Of a stretch of 64,000 nt of DNA, positions 16,632 to 24,691 are shown piece after piece. Position 1 is the stretch's first letter. Each line of letters opens with the position of its first letter. Source of the stretch: Sphingomonas sp. Y38-1Y (GTDB taxonomy: Bacteria > Pseudomonadota > Alphaproteobacteria > Sphingomonadales > Sphingomonadaceae). The notes beneath the pieces were generated by a model, which worked only from the letters and a program-made list of their open reading frames with translations, was not told the DNA's origin and ran no database searches. The position numbers and the translations under genes were made by a program. Location of the stretch: positions 3,131,001 to 3,195,000 of the forward strand of contig NZ_CP135916.1 in the NCBI RefSeq assembly GCF_032391395.1, given 5' to 3'.

Positions 16632-18745
16632 TGACGTTGCTCGCCGGCCGCCGCGTGCTCGCGCTCGGCACGATGGAGGGGCGTCCGCTGTGGCGCTACC
16701 TCCAGTCGCTGGGTGCCGAGTCGACCGAGCGGCTTGAGGACGCCGATTTCCTGATCGACGATGCCGGTCCCGACACCGCCGCCGCGATCGGCTGGCCGCG
16801 CGATCGGATCGAACGCGAGTTGCCCGCTCTCGTCCACGTCTCCGTCACCCCCTTCGGCAGCCACGGCCCGCGCCGCGACTGGCGCGGCAGCGAGCTCGTC
16901 GCCTCGGCGATGGGCGGCACGCTGCGCCTGACCGGCAATCCCTACCGCCGGCCGGTCAAAGAAGCGCTCGACGCCTGCGGCTTCCATGCCGAGATGATCG
17001 CCGCGGCGGGCGCGATGGCGGCCCATCATGCACGGGTCGCGCACGGTCACGGCCAGCATGTCGACGTGTCGGTGCAGGAGGCGGCGTTCAACCGCGGCGT
17101 CAGCTCGATCGTCAGTTGGCAGTTCGACCAGCGCAAGCTGGCGCGGAGCGGCGGCGCGCTCAACTATGGCCGCGCGACGGTGCGGTGCATCTGGCCGCTT
17201 GCCGACGGGCATTGCTTCCATTCGCTGATGACCGGCCGCTTCGGCGCGCCCGCCAATCAGGGGCTGTCGGACTGGATCGACGAGGTCGGGATGCCCAACC
17301 CGCTCGCCGGCACCGATTGGCTGAAGTACAACCGCTCGACGCTCGACCCTGCGATCCGCGCCACCTGGGAGGCGGCGATCGAGGCGTTCTTCTCGACCCG
17401 CACCAAGGCGGAGATCGCGACCGAGGGCCGCCGCCGCGGGATCAACGCCTGTGTCGTCGCGATGCCCGCCGATGTGCTCGCCGATCCGCATCTCGCTGCT
17501 CGCGACTTCTGGACCGAGGAAGCGGGGGCCAAGCTGCCGCGCCGCTATGTCGCGCTCCGCGACGGTCCCGCCGCAGCCGTTCGCCCGGCCGCAGAGGCAA
17601 CGCGCCCCGGCCCGCTCGCGGGCGTTCGCGTGCTCGATTTCTCCTGGGCGCTGGTCGGGTCGATCACGTCGAAGACGCTCGGCGATCTGGGGGCCGAGGT
17701 GGTGAAGGTTGAAAGCCGCACCCGCCCGTGCCTGTCGCGCATCGACGTCCAGGTCGCCGCCTCGCGCGCCGACAGCTTCGACGACAAGCCGTGGTTCGCG
17801 CACCTCAACAGCTCGAAGCACAGTCTGGCGCTCGACGCCAAGCGGCCCGAGGCGATGGAGGTGCTGGGGCCGCTGATCGACTGGGCCGACGTGGTGGTCG
17901 AGAATTTCTCGCCGGGCACGATGGCCAAGCTCGGCCTCGACTATGACGCGATCGCCGCGCGCAATCCGGGCATCGTGATGGTGTCGGGCAGCGTCTATGG
18001 CCAGACCGGGCCGCTCGCGCACGAATGGGGCGTCGACGGGACGGGCGGCGCACTGTCCGGCCGCACCGCGCTGACCGGCTGGCCCGATCGCGATCCCGTC
18101 GTGCCGGGGGCGGTGCCTTATGGCGACGTCATCGTCCCCTTCGTCATGGCCGCCAGCGTCGCCGCCGCACTCGCCCGCCGGCGCGAAGGCGGCCCCGGCT
18201 GCCACATCGACGCGTCGATGTACGAGATTTGCGTCGAGCAGATGCGCGGCGCCTTGATGGCCGAACAGCGCGGTACGCCGCCGCACCGCATGGGCAATGC
18301 CGACCCCGATTGGTACGCGCAGGACGTCTATCCGACGATCGGCGAGGATCGCTGGATCGCGATCGGCGCGCGGGACGAAGCCGAATGGCGGACGCTCACC
18401 GGCCTGGCGGGCGGCGAGGACATCGCCGCCTGGACCGCCGTTCAGGAGGCGCATGCGCTTACCGACCAGCTCCAGCAGCTCGGTCTCGCCGCCGGCGTCG
18501 TGCAGGATATCGAGGAGTTGATGGTCGATCCGCAGCTTGCCGCACGCGGCGCGCTGGTGACGCTCCCCCATCCCGCGCTTGGGGCTTTCGGCCATGTCCG
18601 CACGCCGATCGACTTCTCGCGCGACAAGCCCGAACCCTTCCGCGCGCCCGCGATCGGCGAACATGCGCGCGACATTGCGGTGGATCTTGCCGGCATGGCG
18701 CCCGACCGCTTCGAAAGCCTGATGGCCGAAGGACTGTTCCGATGA
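16631..18745 (+). CDS. Two-domain CaiB/BaiF (family III) CoA transferase
   Basis: A 704-residue tandem family III CoA transferase (PF02515), which moves CoA from an acyl-CoA donor to a free acid. The shorter N-terminal unit (about 1-325) has LACKED-start CaiB features: VHVSVTPFGSHGP, the candidate catalytic Asp in KEALDACGFHAEM (D114) and HVDVSVQEAAF. The full C-terminal unit (about 335-704) starts GPLAGVRVLDFSWALVG and has VVVENFSPGTMAKLG, SGSVYGQTGP, a candidate Asp in VPYGDVIVP (D499) and HIDASMYE. ATG 16631 overlaps the previous stop and the gene's own stop overlaps the next start. It lies between the two dehydratase-like genes, so it probably makes their CoA substrate. Confidence 0.88.
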   Translation: MTLLAGRRVLALGTMEGRPLWRYLQSLGAESTERLEDADFLIDDAGPDTAAAIGWPRDRIERELPALVHVSVTPFGSHGPRRDWRGSELVASAMGGTLRLTGNPYRRPVKEALDACGFHAEMIAAAGAMAAHHARVAHGHGQHVDVSVQEAAFNRGVSSIVSWQFDQRKLARSGGALNYGRATVRCIWPLADGHCFHSLMTGRFGAPANQGLSDWIDEVGMPNPLAGTDWLKYNRSTLDPAIRATWEAAIEAFFSTRTKAEIATEGRRRGINACVVAMPADVLADPHLAARDFWTEEAGAKLPRRYVALRDGPAAAVRPAAEATRPGPLAGVRVLDFSWALVGSITSKTLGDLGAEVVKVESRTRPCLSRIDVQVAASRADSFDDKPWFAHLNSSKHSLALDAKRPEAMEVLGPLIDWADVVVENFSPGTMAKLGLDYDAIAARNPGIVMVSGSVYGQTGPLAHEWGVDGTGGALSGRTALTGWPDRDPVVPGAVPYGDVIVPFVMAASVAAALARRREGGPGCHIDASMYEICVEQMRGALMAEQRGTPPHRMGNADPDWYAQDVYPTIGEDRWIAIGARDEAEWRTLTGLAGGEDIAAWTAVQEAHALTDQLQQLGLAAGVVQDIEELMVDPQLAARGALVTLPHPALGAFGHVRTPIDFSRDKPEPFRAPAIGEHARDIAVDLAGMAPDRFESLMAEGLFR

Positions 18746-20031
18746 CCACCGCAGCCACCGGCCAGCGCAGCCGCAAGCTGCTCGCCTGCACCGCCGACGC
18801 CACCGCCTATCAAAAGGCGTTCGGCGCCGACCTCAAGCGGCGCGTGGTGGACGAGGGCGAGCCCTTCGTCGTCGCGCAGGCGGATACCCCGCACGAGATC
18901 TTCCACGCGATGGACATCCCCATCGTCAGCAACCAGTGGTGGTCGGCCTACATCTCCGCCAAGCAGCTGTCCGGCCGCTATTTCAAGGCGCTGACCGACA
19001 AGGGCTATCCCGAGAACAGCTGCAAATACTGCTCGCTCGGCCTTGCCTGCACGCTCGCCGACGATCCGGCCAGCGCGCCCTGGGGTGGGATGCCGAAGCC
19101 GACGATGCTCGTCGCACGGCTCACCTGCGATTGCATCCAGGGGGTGTTCGGTCATTGGGCAGAGGCGCTCGGCACCGAGTTCTTCCCGATGGAGGCGCCC
19201 GCCTGGGAGGACAAGGACCCCGCCTGGTTCGCCTCCTCGCGGACCGAGTGGGAGCGGGTCTATCAGCCCGACCGCATCGCGCTGATGGTCGACGAGCTGC
19301 ACGAGATGATCGCGGTGCTGGAGGCGCGCACCGGCCGCCGCTTCGACATGGACCGGCTCGAAGCGCTGATGCACCGCATCAACGAGCAAGAGGGCTATAT
19401 TGCGGAAGCGGCGACGATGATCGGCGCCGCCCGCCCCTGCCCCGTCGGCATCACCGACCAGATGCCCAACACAATGATCCCGCAATGGCATCGCGGTTCC
19501 GACTGGGCGGTGGCACATGCCAAGCGCTTCCGCGACGAGGTTGCCGAGCGCGTCGCCGCGGGCGCGGCGGCGAGCGACAATGAGCGCATTCGCCTGATGT
19601 GGATCGGCGCCGGACTGTGGCACGATCCGGGCTTCTATCAGGCGCTGGAGGCGCGGCTGGGCGCGGTGTTCGTCTGGTCGATGTACATGCCCTTCGCCGG
19701 CCCGCAGTATATCCGCGAGATGAAGGGCAAGCCGATGGAGGCGCTCGCCAGCCGCATCTGCTCGATGAACGAGGTGCTGCACCTGCCGCCCTGGATGAAC
19801 GGCTGGATGGTGAGCGAGGCGGAGCGGTGCGGCATCGACGCCGCGGTCGTGCTGATGCCCCCGCGCAACCGGCTGTCGCAATCGGGGACCAACCTCACCA
19901 TCCGCGCGCTCAGGGCAGCTGGCGTGCCCGTCCTCGCGCTCGATGCCGACATGGTCGATGCGAGCAAATGGGACCATGACCGCGTCGTCGGCCAGGTCGA
20001 GGACTTCCTTCGCGAGGCCGACCTCGCATGA
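18742..20031 (+). CDS. 2-hydroxyacyl-CoA dehydratase-family protein with cysteine-rich cluster site
   Basis: A 429-residue member of the HgdA/HgdB/BcrC family (PF06050). Characteristic parts are PIVSNQWWSAYISAKQLSGR, the cysteine groups SCKYCSLGLAC (C94, C97, C103) and TCDCIQ (C129, C131), a helical middle, RLMWIGAGLWHDPGFYQAL and the C-terminal ALDADMVDASKWDHDRVVGQ. Known members use a [4Fe-4S] cluster and an ATP-driven activator to remove water from 2-hydroxyacyl-CoA or to reduce benzoyl-CoA, in anaerobes. Here it is coupled (ATGA) to a CoA transferase and to dctP in an apparently aerobic bacterium. No activator gene is in the window. The actual reaction is unknown. Confidence 0.83.
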   Translation: MTTAATGQRSRKLLACTADATAYQKAFGADLKRRVVDEGEPFVVAQADTPHEIFHAMDIPIVSNQWWSAYISAKQLSGRYFKALTDKGYPENSCKYCSLGLACTLADDPASAPWGGMPKPTMLVARLTCDCIQGVFGHWAEALGTEFFPMEAPAWEDKDPAWFASSRTEWERVYQPDRIALMVDELHEMIAVLEARTGRRFDMDRLEALMHRINEQEGYIAEAATMIGAARPCPVGITDQMPNTMIPQWHRGSDWAVAHAKRFRDEVAERVAAGAAASDNERIRLMWIGAGLWHDPGFYQALEARLGAVFVWSMYMPFAGPQYIREMKGKPMEALASRICSMNEVLHLPPWMNGWMVSEAERCGIDAAVVLMPPRNRLSQSGTNLTIRALRAAGVPVLALDADMVDASKWDHDRVVGQVEDFLREADLA

Positions 20032-21068
20032 AGCGGGCGGGCCTAGTCCTTGCCGCGGCGCTGGCGCTCGCCGGGTGCGGCCGTGCGGCGCCGCCGGGCG
20101 TGACCGAGCTGGTCTATGCCTCTCCCTACAGCCCGCGCCATCCGTTCAGCCGCGCGGACCAGGCGTGGATGAAGTTTGTCGAGCAGCGATCGGGTGGGCG
20201 CATCCGCATCCGCCCCAACTGGTCGGGGGGGCTCCTCTCCTCCGAAGAGTCGATGACCGAGCTTCGCCACGGCGTTGCCGATATCGGCCTCGTCACGCCG
20301 ATCTATGTGAAGGGCGGCGCGCATCTGCTGCGCACCCAGACCGGCCTCTATTCGGGCGTTCGCGCGATCGAGGATCAGGTCGCGCTCTATCGCTGCATGG
20401 CGGCGACCAGCCCGCAGATCCAGGGCGAGCTTGCCGGCCTCCACATTCTCGCGGTCCAGGGCGGCGTGCTGCCGGGGATCGTCACGCGTGACCGGCCCGT
20501 GCGCTCGATCGCCGACCTGCGCGGCCTGCGCATCCGCGCGCCGGGCGAGCTCCTGCCTGTTCTGCGCGAGCTAGGCGCCGATCCCGTCAACATGCCGATG
20601 GGCGACGTCTATTCGGCGATGGCCAAGGGCGTGATCGACGGCGTGATCGCGCCCGAGGACACGTTCAAGTCGCTGCACCTGGCCGAGATCGCCAAGCATT
20701 TCGCCAGCCTCGACATCCCGCGCGGCGCCTATCCCGCGCGCGCGATCAGCGACAAGCGCTGGGCCGAGCTGTCGCCGGAGGTGCGCCAGGTGCTGAGCGA
20801 AGGCACTGCCGTCTGGGAAGCCGCACTTGCCGACGAGAACCGGCGCGAACAGGAGGCCGGGCGCAAGCTTGCCGCGGAAGAGGGCGTCGCGTTCACGACG
20901 ATCCCGGCGGCCGACCAGGCGCGGTTCGCCCAAGTCTATACCCGCGATACGCTTCGCAATGTCGAGAAGCTGCAGCGGCTTGGGATCGACGGGATGCCGA
21001 CCGCACGGCTTGCGGCGGCGAGTATCGGGCCGGGGGGCCGTGTCGCGTGCAGGGGGACTATCGCATGA
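20028..21068 (+). CDS. TRAP transporter substrate-binding lipoprotein (DctP)
   Basis: A 346-residue DctP-type periplasmic binding protein (PF03480). The N-terminus is a lipoprotein signal, LAAALALAGCG with lipidated Cys17, so the protein is membrane-anchored rather than free. Conserved regions are YSPRHPFSRADQAWMKFVEQ, LRHGVADIGLV, the anion-binding stretch SIADLRGLRIRAPG with its arginine, and PMGDVYSAMAKGVIDGVIAP. It captures a carboxylate and delivers it to the DctQM permease encoded 14.3-15.6 kb. Separation of dctP from dctQM by three enzyme genes is unusual and shows the enzymes and transporter form one unit. Start ATG overlaps the previous stop. Confidence 0.92.
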   Translation: MKRAGLVLAAALALAGCGRAAPPGVTELVYASPYSPRHPFSRADQAWMKFVEQRSGGRIRIRPNWSGGLLSSEESMTELRHGVADIGLVTPIYVKGGAHLLRTQTGLYSGVRAIEDQVALYRCMAATSPQIQGELAGLHILAVQGGVLPGIVTRDRPVRSIADLRGLRIRAPGELLPVLRELGADPVNMPMGDVYSAMAKGVIDGVIAPEDTFKSLHLAEIAKHFASLDIPRGAYPARAISDKRWAELSPEVRQVLSEGTAVWEAALADENRREQEAGRKLAAEEGVAFTTIPAADQARFAQVYTRDTLRNVEKLQRLGIDGMPTARLAAASIGPGGRVACRGTIA

Positions 21069-22258
21069 GCCAGCCGCTTGCCGGCATCCGCGTTGCCGAC
21101 TTCACGCATGTCATGGCGGGTCCGTTCGCCACGCACCTGCTGCGGCTGCTCGGCGCCGAGGTCATCAAGATCGAGAGCCCCGGCCGCGGCGACGCGATGC
21201 GCTATTACGGCGCCGACCGCGCCTATGACGGGATGGCGCCCGCCTTCATCGGCGTGAACTGCGGCAAGAAGTCGATCGCGCTCGACCTGAAGGACCCCGA
21301 CGAGCTGGAGCTCGCGCGCGGCATCGTCGACCGATGCGACGTGCTGGTCGAGAATTTTCGACCGGGCGTGATCGGGCGGCTGGGCCTCGGTTACGAGGAC
21401 GTGGCCGCGCGCAACCCGTCGATCGTCTATTGCTCGATCTCGGGCTACGGCCAGTCCGGACCACTGCGCGATTGGCCCGCGATCGACAACATCGTCCAGG
21501 CGACCAGCGGGATGATGAGCCTAGGCGGCAATCCCGGCGACCCGCCGATGCGCGTGGGCTTTCCCGTCGTCGACACGCTGACCGGCCAGACCGCGGCGTT
21601 CGCGATCCTGGCGGCATTGCTCCGGCGTGAGCGTGGCGGCGGCGCGGGCGAGTTCATCGACGTGGCGATGCTCGACGCCAGTATCGCGTTCATGACCTCC
21701 GCGGTGGTTCCCTTCCTCGTCACCGGCACCCCGCTCGAGCGGACGGGCAATGTCGGCTATAGCGGTCAGCCCACGGCCGCCTTGTTCGAATGCGGCGACG
21801 GGCGGCTGGTGTCGCTGGGCGTCGTCCAGCAGGCGCAGTTCGAGGCGCTGGCGCGCTTCCTCGACCGCACCGACTGGCTGGCCGACCCGCGGTTCGGCGA
21901 CCCCGACCTGCGCCGTGCCAATGCCGCCGACATGCAGGCCGAGCTCGACGCCGAGCTTCGCCGCCGCCCCGCCGCCGAGTGGGAGCAGGCGATGAGCCTC
22001 AAGGGCATTCCCTGCGGCATGGTCCGCGGCGTCGACGAGGCGGCGATGCTGCCGCATCTGGCCGGGCGCGGTGCCAAGCTGCCCGTCACCATCGCCGGAC
22101 TGCCCGGCGGCAACGAGGCGGCCGAGATCGTCAACGCCGGCTTCTCAATGCGCGAAGACGGACCGCGCGTCGATCAGCCACCGCCGCGGCTCGACGAGCA
22201 TCGCGCCGAAGTGCTCGACTGGCTAGGATCGAACGAGCGCCGCCGCGCCAACGGGTGA
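21065..22258 (+). CDS. CaiB/BaiF (family III) CoA transferase
   Basis: A 397-residue single-domain family III CoA transferase. It begins QPLAGIRVADFTHVMAGPFA and contains LLGAEVIKIESPGRGD, the CoA-site loop VLVENFRPGVIGRLGLGY, SISGYGQSGP, the catalytic Asp in FPVVDTLTG (D170, matching Asp169 of formyl-CoA transferase) and FIDVAMLDAS. I use the ATG at 21065, which overlaps the dctP stop and follows AGGGGGAC. It transfers CoA between acids; as the second CoA transferase in the operon it may activate a different intermediate or recycle CoA from the product. The exact donor and acceptor cannot be read from sequence. Confidence 0.92.
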   Translation: MSQPLAGIRVADFTHVMAGPFATHLLRLLGAEVIKIESPGRGDAMRYYGADRAYDGMAPAFIGVNCGKKSIALDLKDPDELELARGIVDRCDVLVENFRPGVIGRLGLGYEDVAARNPSIVYCSISGYGQSGPLRDWPAIDNIVQATSGMMSLGGNPGDPPMRVGFPVVDTLTGQTAAFAILAALLRRERGGGAGEFIDVAMLDASIAFMTSAVVPFLVTGTPLERTGNVGYSGQPTAALFECGDGRLVSLGVVQQAQFEALARFLDRTDWLADPRFGDPDLRRANAADMQAELDAELRRRPAAEWEQAMSLKGIPCGMVRGVDEAAMLPHLAGRGAKLPVTIAGLPGGNEAAEIVNAGFSMREDGPRVDQPPPRLDEHRAEVLDWLGSNERRRANG

Positions 22259-22269
22259 AGGGGAGAAAG

Positions 22270-23181
22270 ATGAAGAGGTTGCTGACCGCATCGCTGATGA
22301 TGCTCGCTTTGCCCGCGGTCGCTCAGGACGCGGCGCCCAAGCCCGAGCCGGTGACGACGCCGGGCTCGGGTCGCTGGCCCGCCAGATTCGAGCGGGCGGC
22401 GAACCTGCCTGACCATGTCGTCTATCGCCCCGGCGACCTGTCGGCGCTCGGCAAGCGCAAGCTCGGCGTCTATGTGTTCGGCAATGGCGGGTGCAGCGCG
22501 GACGGGACGAGTTCGCGCAACCACCTGCTCGACATCGCCTCGCACGGCTATCTGGCGATCGCGCCGGGGACGATCCCCGATCCGGCCGCCCGGAAGGAGG
22601 CGCCCACCGCTCGCCCGCCGGGCCAGCTGTCGGCACAGACTCCGGCTTCCTCGCTAAAGGCGGCAATCGACTGGGCGGTCGCGGAAAATGGCCGCGCGGA
22701 CAGCCCCTATCGCGGACGCATCGACACGTCGCGCATCGCCATTTCGGGCTTCAGCTGCGGCGGGCTTCAGGCGCTGATGAACGCGGACGACCCCCGCGTG
22801 AAGACGATCGTCGTGATGAACAGCGGCGTCTTCAACGAAGGCGGCAGCCGGATTACCGGGATCGAGGTGGGCAAAGACGCGGTCGCGCGGCTGCGCGGGT
22901 CGGCGCTCTACGTCCTCGGGGGCCCGAGCGACATCGCCTATGCCAACGGCATGGACGATTACCGCCGGATCGCGGGCATCCCGGCCGCGGTGGTCAACAT
23001 CCCCGTCGGCCATGGCGGCACGTACATGCAGCCCAATGGCGGCGTTGCGGCGGAGGTGGTGGTCGCCTGGCTCGACTGGCGCCTGTGGGGCGACAAGGCG
23101 GCGGCGGCAAAGTTCGTGGGCGCGGACTGCGGCTTCTGCCGAGACCCGCGCCTCACGATCGAGCGGAAGAACATCCGCTAG
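22270..23181 (+). CDS. Secreted alpha/beta hydrolase
   Basis: A 303-residue exported protein with a signal peptide (MKRLLTASLMMLALPAVAQD) and an alpha/beta-hydrolase core: strand and oxyanion region LGVYVFGNGGCSADG, nucleophile elbow ISGFSCGGLQAL, and a candidate histidine in VGHGGTYMQP. Cys residues in NGGCS and DCGFCRDP may form disulfides. ATG 22270 follows AGGGGAGA. It is the last gene of the rightward operon, 11 bases after the CoA transferase. A periplasmic esterase, lactonase or thioesterase-like role in substrate release is plausible; the substrate is unknown. Confidence 0.8.
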   Translation: MKRLLTASLMMLALPAVAQDAAPKPEPVTTPGSGRWPARFERAANLPDHVVYRPGDLSALGKRKLGVYVFGNGGCSADGTSSRNHLLDIASHGYLAIAPGTIPDPAARKEAPTARPPGQLSAQTPASSLKAAIDWAVAENGRADSPYRGRIDTSRIAISGFSCGGLQALMNADDPRVKTIVVMNSGVFNEGGSRITGIEVGKDAVARLRGSALYVLGGPSDIAYANGMDDYRRIAGIPAAVVNIPVGHGGTYMQPNGGVAAEVVVAWLDWRLWGDKAAAAKFVGADCGFCRDPRLTIERKNIR

Positions 23182-23187
23182 GCAGTT

Positions 23188-23280
23188 GTACCCCGGCGAA
23201 GGCCGGGGTCCAGTTGGGCAACCTTCGTTGGCTGTCCCATCCGGGCCTTCCCGACTGGACCCCGGCCTTCGCCGGGGTAC
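23188..23280. repeat. REP-like 27-bp inverted repeat pair
   Basis: Perfect 27-bp arms at 23188-23214 and 23254-23280 (core CCGGCGAAGGCCGGGGTCCA) around a 39-base loop, directly after the operon's last stop codon. Same family as at 7.9 and 37.2 kb. It could stop transcription by forming a strong hairpin, although there is no T tract. Confidence 0.85.
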
Positions 23281-23286
23281 GGCGGG

Positions 23287-23535
23287 TCAGCGCAGCGTGA
23301 TCGGATCGACGCCCTGCTGGGCGATCCACTCGCCGCGCGTCTGGCAGACATTGTGGGCGATGCGCGAGCCGGTCAGCTGGACCTTGGCGCAGACCTTCTC
23401 GTCGGCGGCGACCGCGGCGGGCTTTGCGGCGGCGGTGACTTCCTCGGCGCTCGCGACGCCGGCGCAGAAGGTGGTGCCGGCGACCAGGCTGAGGGCGGCG
23501 AAGGCGGTGGTGGCGGCGATCGAACGGATGGTCAT
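23287..23535 (-). CDS. Small secreted protein, sphingomonad type
   Basis: An 82-residue exported protein. ATG at 23535-23533 follows AGGGAGAA. A signal peptide (TTAFAALSLVAGTTFCAG, ending GVASAEE) is followed by a short mature region EKVCAKVQLTGSRIAHNVCQTRGEW with two cysteines that could pair. Proteins with this VCxxVQLTGSR..xxVCxTRxEW pattern are, as far as I recall, common in sphingomonads but of unknown function. It stands alone between repeat elements. Confidence 0.75.
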   Translation of the reverse strand: MTIRSIAATTAFAALSLVAGTTFCAGVASAEEVTAAAKPAAVAADEKVCAKVQLTGSRIAHNVCQTRGEWIAQQGVDPITLR

Positions 23536-23758
23536 GGTGCTTCTCCCTACAAGTTCAGGCGATGCGCCTGCTTGTCCGGAGCTTTGCGAGGACCGTGCCA
23601 AGTTCGGTGAATGACGGTTTTCTGCGGCTTTCACGATGCCGGCGAGGCAAACTTCGCAAAGTTCGCCACCCGCTCCGCCAACGACTGGCGCATTTCGCCG
23701 ACCAGCCTGTCCGCAATCGACCGCGTCCCCGTCCGGATTCGAACAGCGCAATCTTAAA

Positions 23759-23902
23759 TCCTCCCCCGGCGGGGGAGGGGGACCGTTGCGCAGCAACGGT
23801 GGAGGGGTAGGTGGCCGCATGAGACGAGTTCGCGACCGGGCGCGTGCGGCGACTACCCCTCCACCATGCTTTGCATGGTCCCCCTCCCCCTCCGGGGGAG
23901 GA
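23759..23902. repeat. 144-base structured palindromic element
   Basis: The 398-base gene-free stretch 23536-23933 contains one nested element. Outer arms 23759-23784 and 23877-23902 are inverted with one mismatch (C/G-rich CCTCCCCCGG type). Inside are a hairpin ACCGTTGC-GCA-GCAACGGT (23782-23800), an inner stem 23798-23810 with 23853-23865 (GGTGGAGGGGTAG) and a second hairpin ACCATGC-TTT-GCATGGT (23863-23879). It would fold into a branched structure on either strand. It carries no gene, and looks like a non-autonomous mobile repeat. I see nothing else in the gap. Confidence 0.75.
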
Positions 23903-23933
23903 ACTCAGCACCTCTCCCCTCCAGCGAAGGAAC

Positions 23934-24617
23934 TCAAGCCGCCTTCAGCCACCTTCCTTCGCGGAACCACTTGGTGAAGATGTATTTGGTGCCCTCGACC
24001 ACCGCCATCCCCTCGTGCAGCGTCGCTTCGTTGGGGGCGCCGTCGAGCTTCATGTTGTTCCAGATCAGCAGCATCCGCTTGCGCGGCGGGATGCGGATGC
24101 CCGCGTGCGGGAACCAGGTCGCCCCGCCCTCCTCGACCTCGTTGAGATAGGCCATCGCTGTCCAGGTGCGCTGCCCGCCCTGCGTCTGCATCGCGGCCCA
24201 ATAGGGCTCGCTTTCGTGGAAGAAGTCGTGGTGCGCGCGGAACTGCTGGCCGGGGGCGTAACGCTGGCCCTGCATCGTCTCGCCATGTTCGGGCGCGATA
24301 CCGAGCAGGTCGGCGACGCGCTCGTCGATCGGCTGAATGAGCGGCGAATAGCGGTCCATGTCGCAGCTCTCGCTCGTGCGAAAGCCGGGGTCCTTTGCCT
24401 GGCTGAGCAGCGTTGACGGCCGCCGTCCGGAATCGATCACGCGGATCAGCGTCGCGCATTCCTCGTCGGTGAGGAAGTCGAGCACGTAATAGACCTGCGC
24501 GACCTCCAGCGGCACCTTGGTGACGCGCGGGTTCGCCTCCAGCTTGGCCGCGGTGTTGAGGCCGAAGGTGCGGCGCGCGGGGCTTGGGCCGCCGGGGGAT
24601 TTCGCTGCGGTTGCCAT
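23934..24617 (-). CDS. Prolyl 4-hydroxylase-like 2OG-Fe(II) oxygenase
   Basis: A 227-residue protein of the P4Hc/2-oxoglutarate-Fe(II) oxygenase family. The iron-binding HxD is in QQFRAHHDFFHES and the distal His in ATLHEGMAVVEGTKYIF, with the 2-oxoglutarate-binding lysine in that last stretch. RTSESCDMDRYSPLIQPIDE and TWTAMAYLNEVEEGGATWFP are typical bacterial P4H sequence. ATG at 24617-24615 follows CAGGAAAG; the frame is open further upstream but without a ribosome site. It hydroxylates a peptidyl proline or a related substrate in the cytoplasm; the target is unknown. Confidence 0.88.
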   Translation of the reverse strand: MATAAKSPGGPSPARRTFGLNTAAKLEANPRVTKVPLEVAQVYYVLDFLTDEECATLIRVIDSGRRPSTLLSQAKDPGFRTSESCDMDRYSPLIQPIDERVADLLGIAPEHGETMQGQRYAPGQQFRAHHDFFHESEPYWAAMQTQGGQRTWTAMAYLNEVEEGGATWFPHAGIRIPPRKRMLLIWNNMKLDGAPNEATLHEGMAVVEGTKYIFTKWFREGRWLKAA

Positions 24618-24644
24618 GCCGCTTTCCTGCCGCGCCGCCCGCCC

Positions 24645-24682
24645 AAAAAGCAAGAGGCCGGCGCGTTCCCGCACCGGCCTCT
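24645..24682 (-). terminator. Rho-independent terminator of the arginine/tryptophan-rich protein gene
   Basis: Read leftward, a 9-bp stem AGAGGCCGG / CCGGCCTCT (24674-24682 with 24653-24661, 12-base loop) is followed by TGCTTTTT. It begins 10 bases after the stop of the gene at 24692. Confidence 0.85.
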
Positions 24683-24691
24683 CGCCATCAC

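Noticed and set aside
16631..18745. Glu in place of Asp in the VQEA and MYEI segments of the two-domain CoA transferase, taken at first as loss of the catalytic residue.
   Set aside because: The catalytic Asp of family III (Asp169 of formyl-CoA transferase) lies earlier, in the GDSNTG-type segment, and matching Asp residues are present in both halves (D114, D499).
15591..20031. A benzoyl-CoA reductase for anaerobic aromatic degradation.
   Set aside because: The ferredoxin, BcrA/BcrD ATPase subunits and downstream dienoyl-CoA genes are missing, and one of the two proteins lacks cluster cysteines.
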